A DNA stretch of 64,000 bases, taken from contig CM068842.1 of the NCBI GenBank assembly GCA_028554795.2, forward strand, positions 22,850,590-22,914,589, in the 5' to 3' direction. Made by a program: the position numbers and the translations under genes. Source of the DNA: Sinohyriopsis cumingii. Taxonomy: Eukaryota; Mollusca; Bivalvia; Unionida; Unionidae. The notes beneath the pieces were generated by a model. The model searched no databases. It worked only from the letters and a program-made list of their open reading frames with translations, and was not told the origin of the DNA. This document shows, one piece after another, positions 1 through 11,865 of this stretch (positions within the stretch are counted from its first letter, which is position 1; every line of letters begins with the position of its first letter).

Positions 1-3000
1 TGCTTAAATCATGTAAAATTTCCAAAAGTACAATATCCAAAAGAAATATCATCCACATTACATTAATGTAGCATAGAGGTATGCAAACATTCCCTCTACT
101 CTGCATGTTTTAAATGCGAACTACTTCACCTTACATACGTCACTCTCTCAAAAGTACATATTATCTGGTGAGCGCCACCATAAAGAAGATGTAGGTATTA
201 TTTTTTTATGATTTAATTATGTTTATATGGCTGAAACATTTAAGTCGCAAGCATCAAAACAATCCTTATGAATAATTCTCCTGCCTTTTTCCGCACAGAA
301 CAGTATTTATGAGTGTCAGAGTCTCTAACAAGTCCAGCCTACCCCCCCCCCCATGATAAAAGTGAGCTATTTTAAGAATGCACATTACATTTTGTAAACA
401 TAGCAACCAATGTTATGCTGAATGACAGGAACATGAAACTAGCCAGAATTATTTCTGAGATATCAACAATGAATTTTACAATTAAAAAAGGGAGGTAACT
501 CATCAGCTTCATAAAGGTCAAAGGTCAAAGTGTAACATATTTGCCTATTGTTTAATATGGAAGAAGCGAATTCACTTTCTCTTCATTCATTTTTTTTATT
601 TCATTGCAAATAAATGAAAAGAAACATTTTCATCATATATTTCTGTCACTTATTGCAACAGTTTTAAATTTAAGTTGACTCTATTCCCATATTCTAAGTC
701 TTCTAATTTCCCCATAATTAAGGTCACTACTCACACAAACATACCTCATGGCAAATTATGTAAGCAAGAGAAAAATGATCATAATTAGCTTATTTTCATG
801 CTTAAATGCAATATGAATGTACCATTTTATTCAGAACATCATACATAATTATATGAAAATAAAAAAAAATAATTGCAAACATTTTTTTATTTTCTTTAAG
901 GTGGCGCTATACAGTTTCGCATTTTGCATAGGGTTAGGATTTTAAAGAAAAAGAATGTCCCCGGCTTTCCTCACTGGTTATACTGGCTATTTAAAAAAGA
1001 CCTTGTATATCTTAGGTATAATGCAAAGAACCTTTAATTCCCTTTATTTTGGTGTATGATTGATGGGTGTACTATGGGTTATAGAGTATACAGCTTGGCC
1101 TTACTTCAAATGTGCACCTTTCAAAAAAGTGCTAGCTCTACTTGGTCATTTTCACTTCCTGAACTTCAGAGGTCAATTGTATAAAAAAGAGCCGATAACT
1201 TTTTTTACATTTTATATATTTGGTAATTCATTCATTGCACTTTCAGAAGCTGGTATTGTCTAGTCTGGCAAAATTCATTTGCCCTATTTTAATAGCTGCT
1301 ATGTATAGTGCACTTTAGACTAATTCAGACTGATTTTTTAACACAAGGGAGCAGTCATTTTAGTTAGCAGTGTGCTTAAATCATGTAAAATTTCCAAAAG
1401 TACAATATCCAAAAGAAATATCATCCACATTACATTAATGTAGCATAGAGGTATGCAAACATTCCCTCTACTCTGCATGTTTTAAATGCGAACTACTTCA
1501 CCTTACATACGTCACTCTCTCAAAAGTACATATTATCTGGTGAGCGCCACCATAAAGAAGATGTAGGTATTATTTTTTTATGATTTAATTATGTTTATAT
1601 GGCTGAAACATTTAAGTCGCAAGCATCAAAACAATCCTTATGAATAATTCTCCTGCCTTTTTCCGCACAGAACAGTATTTATGAGTGTCAGAGTCTCTAA
1701 CAAGTCCAGCCTACCCCCCCCCCCATGATAAAAGTGAGCTATTTTAAGAATGCACATTACATTTTGTAAACATAGCAACCAATGTTATGCTGAATGACAG
1801 GAACATGAAACTAGCCAGAATTATTTCTGAGATATCAACAATGAATTTTACAATTAAAAAAGGGAGGTAACTCATCAGCTTCATAAAGGTCAAAGGTCAA
1901 AGTGTAACATATTTGCCTATTGTTTAATATGGAAGAAGCGAATTCACTTTCTCTTCATTCATTTTTTTTATTTCATTGCAAATAAATGAAAAGAAACATT
2001 TTCATCATATATTTCTGTCACTTATTGCAACAGTTTTAAATTTAAGTTGACTCTATTCCCATATTCTAAGTCTTCTAATTTCCCCATAATTAAGGTCACT
2101 ACTCACACAAACATACCTCATGGCAAATTATGTAAGCAAGAGAAAAATGATCATAATTAGCTTATTTTCATGCTTAAATGCAATATGAATGTACCATTTT
2201 ATTCAGAACATCATACATAATTATATGAAAATAAAAAAAAATAATTGCAAACATTTTTTTATTTTCTTTAAGGTGGCGCTATACAGTTTCGCATTTTGCA
2301 TAGGGTTAGGATTTTAAAGAAAAAGAATGTCCCCGGCTTTCCTCACTGGTTATACTGGCTATTTAAAAAAGACCTTGTATATCTTAGGTATAATGCAAAG
2401 AACCTTTAATTCCCTTTATTTTGGTGTATGATTGATGGGTGTACTATGGGTTATAGAGTATACAGCTTGGCCTTACTTCAAATGTGCACCTTTCAAAAAA
2501 GTGCTAGCTCTACTTGGTCATTTTCACTTCCTGAACTTCAGAGGTCAATTGTATAAAAAAGAGCCGATAACTTTTTTTACATTTTATATATTTGGTAATT
2601 CATTCATTGCACTTTCAGAAGCTGGTATTGTCTAGTCTGGCAAAATTCATTTGCCCTATTTTAATAGCTGCTATGTATAGTGCACTTTAGACTAATTCAG
2701 ACTGATTTTTTAACACAAGGGAGCAGTCATTTTAGTTAGCAGTGTGCTTAAATCATGTAAAATTTCCAAAAGTACAATATCCAAAAGAAATATCATCCAC
2801 ATTACATTAATGTAGCATAGAGGTATGCAAACATTCCCTCTACTCTGCATGTTTTAAATGCGAACTACTTCACCTTACATACGTCACTCTCTCAAAAGTA
2901 CATATTATCTGGTGAGCGCCACCATAAAGAAGATGTAGGTATTATTTTTTTATGATTTAATTATGTTTATATGGCTGAAACATTTAAGTCGCAAGCATCA

Positions 3001-6000
3001 AAACAATCCTTATGAATAATTCTCCTGCCTTTTTCCGCACAGAACAGTATTTATGAGTGTCAGAGTCTCTAACAAGTCCAGCCTACCCCCCCCCCATGAT
3101 AAAAGTGAGCTATTTTAAGAATGCACATTACATTTTGTAAACATAGCAACCAATGTTATGCTGAATGACAGGAACATGAAACTAGCCAGAATTATTTCTG
3201 AGATATCAACAATGAATTTTACAATTAAAAAAGGGAGGTAACTCATCAGCTTCATAAAGGTCAAAGGTCAAAGTGTAACATATTTGCCTATTGTTTAATA
3301 TGGAAGAAGCGAATTCACTTTCTCTTCATTCATTTTTTTTATTTCATTGCAAATAAATGAAAAGAAACATTTTCATCATATATTTCTGTCACTTATTGCA
3401 ACAGTTTTAAATTTAAGTTGACTCTATTCCCATATTCTAAGTCTTCTAATTTCCCCATAATTAAGGTCACTACTCACACAAACATACCTCATGGCAAATT
3501 ATGTAAGCAAGAGAAAAATGATCATAATTAGCTTATTTTCATGCTTAAATGCAATATGAATGTACCATTTTATTCAGAACATCATACATAATTATATGAA
3601 AATAAAAAAAAATAATTGCAAACATTTTTTTATTTTCTTTAAGGTGGCGCTATACAGTTTCGCATTTTGCATAGGGTTAGGATTTTAAAGAAAAAGAATG
3701 TCCCCGGCTTTCCTCACTGGTTATACTGGCTATTTAAAAAAGACCTTGTATATCTTAGGTATAATGCAAAGAACCTTTAATTCCCTTTATTTTGGTGTAT
3801 GATTGATGGGTGTACTATGGGTTATAGAGTATACAGCTTGGCCTTACTTCAAATGTGCACCTTTCAAAAAAGTGCTAGCTCTACTTGGTCATTTTCACTT
3901 CCTGAACTTCAGAGGTCAATTGTATAAAAAAGAGCCGATAACTTTTTTTACATTTTATATATTTGGTAATTCATTCATTGCACTTTCAGAAGCTGGTATT
4001 GTCTAGTCTGGCAAAATTCATTTGCCCTATTTTAATAGCTGCTATGTATAGTGCACTTTAGACTAATTCAGACTGATTTTTTAACACAAGGGAGCAGTCA
4101 TTTTAGTTAGCAGTGTGCTTAAATCATGTAAAATTTCCAAAAGTACAATATCCAAAAGAAATATCATCCACATTACATTAATGTAGCATAGAGGTATGCA
4201 AACATTCCCTCTACTCTGCATGTTTTAAATGCGAACTACTTCACCTTACATACGTCACTCTCTCAAAAGTACATATTATCTGGTGAGCGCCACCATAAAG
4301 AAGATGTAGGTATTATTTTTTTATGATTTAATTATGTTTATATGGCTGAAACATTTAAGTCGCAAGCATCAAAACAATCCTTATGAATAATTCTCCTGCC
4401 TTTTTCCGCACAGAACAGTATTTATGAGTGTCAGAGTCTCTAACAAGTCCAGCCTACCCCCCCCCCATGATAAAAGTGAGCTATTTTAAGAATGCACATT
4501 ACATTTTGTAAACATAGCAACCAATGTTATGCTGAATGACAGGAACATGAAACTAGCCAGAATTATTTCTGAGATATCAACAATGAATTTTACAATTAAA
4601 AAAGGGAGGTAACTCATCAGCTTCATAAAGGTCAAAGGTCAAAGTGTAACATATTTGCCTATTGTTTAATATGGAAGAAGCGAATTCACTTTCTCTTCAT
4701 TCATTTTTTTTATTTCATTGCAAATAAATGAAAAGAAACATTTTCATCATATATTTCTGTCACTTATTGCAACAGTTTTAAATTTAAGTTGACTCTATTC
4801 CCATATTCTAAGTCTTCTAATTTCCCCATAATTAAGGTCACTACTCACACAAACATACCTCATGGCAAATTATGTAAGCAAGAGAAAAATGATCATAATT
4901 AGCTTATTTTCATGCTTAAATGCAATATGAATGTACCATTTTATTCAGAACATCATACATAATTATATGAAAATAAAAAAAAATAATTGCAAACATTTTT
5001 TTATTTTCTTTAAGGTGGCGCTATACAGTTTCGCATTTTGCATAGGGTTAGGATTTTAAAGAAAAAGAATGTCCCCGGCTTTCCTCACTGGTTATACTGG
5101 CTATTTAAAAAAGACCTTGTATATCTTAGGTATAATGCAAAGAACCTTTAATTCCCTTTATTTTGGTGTATGATTGATGGGTGTACTATGGGTTATAGAG
5201 TATACAGCTTGGCCTTACTTCAAATGTGCACCTTTCAAAAAAGTGCTAGCTCTACTTGGTCATTTTCACTTCCTGAACTTCAGAGGTCAATTGTATAAAA
5301 AAGAGCCGATAACTTTTTTTACATTTTATATATTTGGTAATTCATTCATTGCACTTTCAGAAGCTGGTATTGTCTAGTCTGGCAAAATTCATTTGCCCTA
5401 TTTTAATAGCTGCTATGTATAGTGCACTTTAGACTAATTCAGACTGATTTTTTAACACAAGGGAGCAGTCATTTTAGTTAGCAGTGTGCTTAAATCATGT
5501 AAAATTTCCAAAAGTACAATATCCAAAAGAAATATCATCCACATTACATTAATGTAGCATAGAGGTATGCAAACATTCCCTCTACTCTGCATGTTTTAAA
5601 TGCGAACTACTTCACCTTACATACGTCACTCTCTCAAAAGTACATATTATCTGGTGAGCGCCACCATAAAGAAGATGTAGGTATTATTTTTTTATGATTT
5701 AATTATGTTTATATGGCTGAAACATTTAAGTCGCAAGCATCAAAACAATCCTTATGAATAATTCTCCTGCCTTTTTCCGCACAGAACAGTATTTATGAGT
5801 GTCAGAGTCTCTAACAAGTCCAGCCTACCCCCCCCCCCATGATAAAAGTGAGCTATTTTAAGAATGCACATTACATTTTGTAAACATAGCAACCAATGTT
5901 ATGCTGAATGACAGGAACATGAAACTAGCCAGAATTATTTCTGAGATATCAACAATGAATTTTACAATTAAAAAAGGGAGGTAACTCATCAGCTTCATAA

Positions 6001-7037
6001 AGGTCAAAGGTCAAAGTGTAACATATTTGCCTATTGTTTAATATGGAAGAAGCGAATTCACTTTCTCTTCATTCATTTTTTTTATTTCATTGCAAATAAA
6101 TGAAAAGAAACATTTTCATCATATATTTCTGTCACTTATTGCAACAGTTTTAAATTTAAGTTGACTCTATTCCCATATTCTAAGTCTTCTAATTTCCCCA
6201 TAATTAAGGTCACTACTCACACAAACATACCTCATGGCAAATTATGTAAGCAAGAGAAAAATGATCATAATTAGCTTATTTTCATGCTTAAATGCAATAT
6301 GAATGTACCATTTTATTCAGAACATCATACATAATTATATGAAAATAAAAAAAAATAATTGCAAACATTTTTTTATTTTCTTTAAGGTGGCGCTATACAG
6401 TTTCGCATTTTGCATAGGGTTAGGATTTTAAAGAAAAAGAATGTCCCCGGCTTTCCTCACTGGTTATACTGGCTATTTAAAAAAGACCTTGTATATCTTA
6501 GGTATAATGCAAAGAACCTTTAATTCCCTTTATTTTGGTGTATGATTGATGGGTGTACTATGGGTTATAGAGTATACAGCTTGGCCTTACTTCAAATGTG
6601 CACCTTTCAAAAAAGTGCTAGCTCTACTTGGTCATTTTCACTTCCTGAACTTCAGAGGTCAATTGTATAAAAAAGAGCCGATAACTTTTTTTACATTTTA
6701 TATATTTGGTAATTCATTCATTGCACTTTCAGAAGCTGGTATTGTCTAGTCTGGCAAAATTCATTTGCCCTATTTTAATAGCTGCTATGTATAGTGCACT
6801 TTAGACTAATTCAGACTGATTTTTTAACACAAGGGAGCAGTCATTTTAGTTAGCAGTGTGCTTAAATCATGTAAAATTTCCAAAAGTACAATATCCAAAA
6901 GAAATATCATCCACATTACATTAATGTAGCATAGAGGTATGCAAACATTCCCTCTACTCTGCATGTTTTAAATGCGAACTACTTCACCTTACATACGTCA
7001 CTCTCTCAAAAGTACATATTATCTGGTGAGCGCCACC
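1..7037 (+). repeat. Tandem array of ~1,371-bp units, 5.1 copies
   Basis: The same sequence recurs with periods of 1372, 1371, 1371 and 1372 bases. The array runs off the left edge of the window, so its real size is unknown. The only difference I can see between copies is the length of a C run (11, 11, 10, 10 and 11 C's). That points to very recent amplification, strong homogenisation, or an assembly effect. Each unit holds a 652-bp module bounded by the inverted repeat GGTGGCGCT / AGCGCCACC, plus about 720 bp of spacer. Each unit also has a 67-codon open frame (first copy 1060-1263), which I do not treat as a gene. A direct repeat AGGTCAAAGGTCA lies at 515-527 and recurs in later units. Confidence 0.97.
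900..1551. mobile_element. TIR-bounded 652-bp module inside the satellite unit (MITE-like)
   Basis: The module begins GGTGGCGCT and ends AGCGCCACC, a perfect 9-bp inverted repeat. The similarity extends to 15 bp with a few mismatches (GGTGGCGCTATACAG against the complement GGTGGCGCTCACCAG). The forward array stops exactly at this terminus (7037), which suggests the module is a real unit rather than a chance pairing. No convincing target-site duplication flanks it inside the unit. It has no coding capacity, so it would be non-autonomous. I do not recognise the family. It recurs at about 2272, 3643, 5014 and 6387. Confidence 0.6.
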
Positions 7038-7464
7038 TTAGTCTAAAAGTTCACCATGTTTAGCAATTAGGGAAAATTAATTTTGCCAGACTTGACAATA
7101 CTAGCTTTTGAAAGTGCAATGAATTAACTGCAAAATATATAAAATATTTTTTTTAAAAAGTTATTGGCTTTTTGTTTGATTATTTACCTCTGAAGTTCAG
7201 AAAGTGAAAATGACCAAGCGGAGCTAGCAGTTCTATGAGAGATGCACATTTGAAGTAAGGCCGAGCTGTATACTCTGTAATCTATATTACACCCATCAAC
7301 CATACACCAAAATAAAGAGAATTAAAGGTGCTTTGAACGATACCTAAGATATACAAGGTCCTTTCCTTAAAAGCCAGTATAACCAATGAGGAAAGCTGGG
7401 GAAATTCTTTACTTTTAATTTTTTAAAACCCTTTTTGCAAAATACGAAACTGGTGAACACTACC
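7038..7464 (-). repeat. Diverged, truncated inverted copy of the satellite module
   Basis: Read on the minus strand, this stretch matches unit positions about 900-1320, with many substitutions and small indels. It ends in GGTAGTGTTCACCAG, a variant of the module terminus. It abuts the last forward module with no spacer, so the array edge is head-to-head. It is much more diverged than the array copies are from one another, so it is probably an older copy. Confidence 0.85.
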
Positions 7465-7737
7465 TGAATAAGTCAGGGATGCTGCTTTTTTATTACTGGT
7501 ATCATGTGACTCGCATTGACATGTAGTCGGATTACACGAAATGTAACTTGAAATATCAGCGTGGATTCTTAAATAGATCGCATGAGAAAGGAGAGAAGTT
7601 AATGCCAGTTTTCTCTGACGCTTCACATCCCATTTTTGATATTTGGACATGAATGTTGGGGTGTAGGGTCAGAGTCCATTGACTATCAAAAAGTTGGAAT
7701 TTGCCGACAACATTTGGTATCAGCTGCTAACTTGTCG

Positions 7738-8938
7738 GCCTAGTAGACTTTAATGACCTTTCACCTGCATGAAATCGATAGGAATATAATTTATTTTCTC
7801 AGAAATTGTGAGTATAACATTCACTATATCTTTAATCCACTGACAGACAAGACGAAACTTGTGTTGATGAAGTTTGACCTGGAACTTGCTATTTGCATTC
7901 CTAGTCTCATGATTATGCAATCTCGCAACCTATGGGTCAGTTATATCAGAGGTCAAATGCTCACGTTATATCACCAGTAAACTATTTCTAATTTTGCTGT
8001 AGGAAAACAAGTCGTACATATAAATGAAAGTCACGTGGATTTTATAGAAAAATGAAAGAACATAAACTTCCCAAAATATTTATTTTGAAAACAACGAACA
8101 GAAAACTGGAAATGTTGCAGCAGATCAAAGAAAACTAGATTCACTATGTAGAGAGCACATGTCAGTGCAGTTGTCACGTGATACCAACAAACACATCACA
8201 TGGACAATACTTGATGAATCTGGTTTTCTTCACCTTGATGCAATACCGACAGGTTTCCTGACATTGCTCTTAGAATAAATATGTTGAGAATTAAGTGTGC
8301 ATTATATTTATTTACAAACCTTGCATGACTTTCATGTAATATTTTTGAATTCTATGTAGAACAGCTTTGAAAATTAGTGTATTATTGATATCACGTGACT
8401 ATTGGACCTACAAAGTCATTGACATGAGGTTGCAAGATTTATGTAGGAATGTGATTCTAGGAATGCAAATGACGAGATTCAGGTAAAATATCATGAACGC
8501 TGTAGTTTCGTCTCATCTATCGGAAGATTAAAGATATAACGAATGCTATGCTCACACTTTCTGAGAAAATCATATTCCTATCGATTTCATACAGGTATAT
8601 CTAACCACTCCTGTGGCCTAGTGGTTAGAGTGTCTGCCTTGGATGCAGTAGGTCATGGGTTCGATCCCTGCTGAGTCAAACCAAAGACTTGCTTGGCATT
8701 CAGCATTAAAAGGTTAGTATTTGGACTAGTCGGCCTGGTGTCAAGATAATGTGATTGGATGGGACATCATTCTACATGTCTGCAGCATGATGCCTCAGTG
8801 CTAGACATCACTATAAACTGTCACACTGCAGACATTGTAGCGATATGACTGATCAATTGTTAAAGCTACAGTATAAAATCCAAATCACACACACACACAG
8901 GTATATCTTGATGAAAGGTCGTTCAAGTTTGCTAGGCT
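7738..8938. mobile_element. Large foldback (inverted-repeat) element, interrupted by a SINE
   Basis: The left arm (7738 to about 8040) pairs with the right arm (about 8310 to 8938, not counting the SINE at 8603-8898). A clear landmark is ATGAAATCGATAGGAATAT at 7769, whose complement occurs at about 8570-8590. The outer ends GCCTAG (7738) and CTAGGC (about 8932) are also complementary. The arms are imperfect. No ORF of note lies inside, so this is a non-autonomous foldback or MITE-like element of unknown family. It is older than the SINE that split it. Confidence 0.75.
8603..8898 (+). mobile_element. tRNA-headed SINE, family 1
   Basis: The head has a Pol III A-box (TGGCCTAGTGG) and B-box (GGTTCGATCCC). 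A conserved body follows, and the tail ends in AAATCCAAATCACAC plus a CA run. A perfect 10-bp target-site duplication, AGGTATATCT, flanks it at 8593-8602 and 8899-8908. The same family recurs at 39240-39573, 40587-40908 and 61759-62074. It resembles molluscan V-SINE/RUDI-type SINEs in build, but that family name is not verified. Confidence 0.92.
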
Positions 8939-10583
8939 GTTTTTTTTTTTAAAGCAGCAACCCCATACTTGCTACCTTATACGATTTTGCCGTAAGTCCT
9001 AAAAAAAATGACCCTTAAAATACAGACTTATAGAACAAAAACAAGCACTATGGAAAAAATGACAGTGCCAAAAAATTGGATAATTGGTTCATCTGTATTT
9101 GGTTTGGATCTGTGTTTCAAAAGAAATAGTGGAATTACTCAGGGAACCAGACTAACTTTGCAGCAGTACCTCAGATGCTTTAAATTGCACATATTTTTTC
9201 ATGAGAAGCATCTGCATGATCAAACTGTTGATTATAGAATTTTTAAAAATGGCATCCAGCAAGCGATGCATGTTGAAAAGTGTTAATAATCAGCACAGAA
9301 TAATAAAAAGGAATATTCAAATTCTTGTGAGCCTGTGATTGGATTGTTACAATTTTGTTTTTATAGCAGAGCCGTAATGTATGCTTACAAGTTCTGTCTC
9401 CTGGCTCATTATACAGGCCGCATATTGAGACAGATGCATCAGTCTAAGCTGGTATGGAGCATGATTGGCATGGGGCGGTGTATTATATAAATAATACATA
9501 CAACCAATCGCCCTCCCCTCTAATCCCACCCATTATGACCCAGATTCTTAAGGGTATCTTTTATAAGTAAAGACAGTAACCTCATGTCGCTTAGACTTCA
9601 TCAACCTTAGTCCTACAATGTATGACACATCACATATTGTTTATGTTTTTTGCAGGCCGATTCAAACCATGAGAAAGACAGGAAAAACAATGAAACACAC
9701 CTGATTTATTTTAGTAGTTATTACTGTTTTCGCTTGCATAGTAAGATTATTTTAGTAGTTGATTTTCAGCTTTTATAATTACATCTGATAGTTATTAGCA
9801 AATTTCAAGTTGAAATCAGAACAAAATAAACATAATAATCGCATTTCGATATATTTTAACCCAAATAACTTTTTTTTTATCTGCCAGCATATATGGGAGT
9901 TGTTAGTTTTCTCATTACTCTCTTATATCATTATTTTGAATGTACGTTTCATCTTTGTGCAGTATATACTTTTATTCAGAATGTGCAATGTACAATTAAA
10001 TAATACAGTATATTGCTTAGCTAATGAAAATAATTTAGGGTGTTCATTGTTTTAGTATGTACAGTTTATTTACTATACAAATAAATTCTTCATAAATCAG
10101 TTTAAAATAAGACGTTAAAATACTCAGATGAGTGTAGGCGAAAAAAAATCTAACTAAAATATTAGCATACAGAGGCCTGTATGTATAAACAAAAATAAAC
10201 TAACTGCAGCATGGCCACTGTGTTCTCATTTATTTACAGTGTTAGTAATTTTTGCAGAACATTAAATAGTACTTTGTGAATTCAGAGAAAAAAAATTAAC
10301 AAAAATATTTTAAACAGATTATTTTAATATATTTCATCTTACAAGTTCCACAAAATTAGGAGAATATAGACATATTATATTGCATGGAAGTAAATCATAA
10401 ATTGTACAAGATGCCAGTTTAGTTTTTTAATATATGAGTTTTATTTACTACTATTAGTATATAGTGCAATGCAGAGATAAACATAAATTCTTCATAAATT
10501 TAACAAAGCATTAACACTTACACAGATCAGTTTGTTTAGACAAGAACAAGGTAATCTAAGCATCAACATACTCAAACCAATAT

Positions 10584-10585
<2 letters not shown>
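8939..10585. other. No gene seen; AT-rich intergenic DNA
   Basis: The longest open frame (92 codons at 9008-9286) has no recognisable domain, no splice context that I trust and no paralogue in the window. Short imperfect duplications of an AAATTCTTCATAAAT motif occur near 10082 and 10485. Nothing else is supportable. Confidence 0.6.

Positions 10586-10617
<32 letters not shown>
10586..10617. repeat. (GT)n microsatellite
   Basis: About 16 uninterrupted GT dinucleotides. Confidence 0.97.
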
Positions 10618-10618
<1 letters not shown>

Positions 10619-11865
10619 ATAAAATATGCTTTTCAGCAAATCCTATGGGATAAATACCATACATTAGCCTTGAAGTTGTGAATAGGCAGTCAATAGGATT
10701 CAAAATCTGACTACTAGGTTGTGCAAGGATTTTCTTAATAAGTAAAAGGCGTCAGAGTAATACGTATCATTAAAGTAATTAGACTCTGAGTTGTGCAACA
10801 GTGTCAGCATGAACTGCCAGCTTTGTCAGATATCCTTGAAAATTTTACCTCCAGTTTTCCTCTTTAGGCTGTTCAAACACAACTCTACAGTACTGATTGT
10901 TATGGTAATAAGATGTTGACCCTGCCGCCATCCTTTCCCCTCAAGCCCATCACATCATACACATCATGGTTGATGTTAATAGTACTAGACTAGCAACATA
11001 TCATTTGTGTCATTTTGTTCTTTTTTGTATTAAAAAATACTTTAAAATGTTAGCTAAGGAAAGAGATTCAGGATTTTGATTGTCTTATTTACATTCCCAG
11101 TTAAACCAAGGGATACATTATAACACTTACACTCTTGGCTTTTTTACTTTTTATGCATACTTAAGAAGCCCCAACTAAAAGATTGGTCCTCCATTTTTAA
11201 ACTTAAAGGGGGACATTAAAAAAATACTAAATCCTAGATACAGCACTGGTAGAGTTTGTGTTGATTTTTAAGCCAGTTAAGTCTAATGTGAGTTTATACA
11301 GTAGTCAAAATAGTTTGTAAGGTTGAAGTATTTTCTGACTTGAAGTCACATGACAAGTTTACAGAAGAGAGAGAGAGAGGCCACAGTACATATATCAGCA
11401 CATTTATTTAGCATTAATACAGTACCACATTCTTCTGTTGTATGACTGCATACAGTTTCTTTCATTGATTGATCCTTTATTTCATACAGTATACATGTAC
11501 TGTCAATGTTGGTCAGTTCCATTTAGTAGTCTGTGTCAAGGTCAGTCTCCTAATTGCTTATGCATATGACAGTGTGAATATTTACTATATGAAACAAGTT
11601 TTGACAGAATAATTTTTAATGTATCAGTTACTTTTTTATAGTATTATTTTATATGTAAATGGTATATGGGACTTTCAAGTCCTAACCTAGCCACAGGCAT
11701 TTTGTTAGTTCTGATATATACTGAGGTTGCCTACTCTGAAAATTGCCTTTTTATGCAAGTTGCAGATTATAATAAAGTAACTAGGTAATAATTGTTTATA
11801 ATATAACCTATATAATTTCTTTTGACATGTGTTTGGATATAATAGGCACTTGTTTAATCAGCCCA
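10618..11865. other. No gene seen
   Basis: AT-rich sequence with a short GA run near 11366 and no coding signal or recognisable repeat before the LINE begins. Confidence 0.6.

Noticed and set aside
1060-1263. 67-codon frame repeated in each satellite unit
   Set aside because: It is identical because the DNA is identical. It spans a module of non-coding character, has no domain, and its reading frame is broken in the diverged inverted copy at 7038-7464.
8603-8680. Possible tRNA gene (A- and B-box)
   Set aside because: It continues into a SINE body and tail with target-site duplications, and sibling copies exist. The same applies to the other SINE heads.
9008-9286. 92-codon frame
   Set aside because: No domain, no paralogue, no splice context and AT-driven composition.
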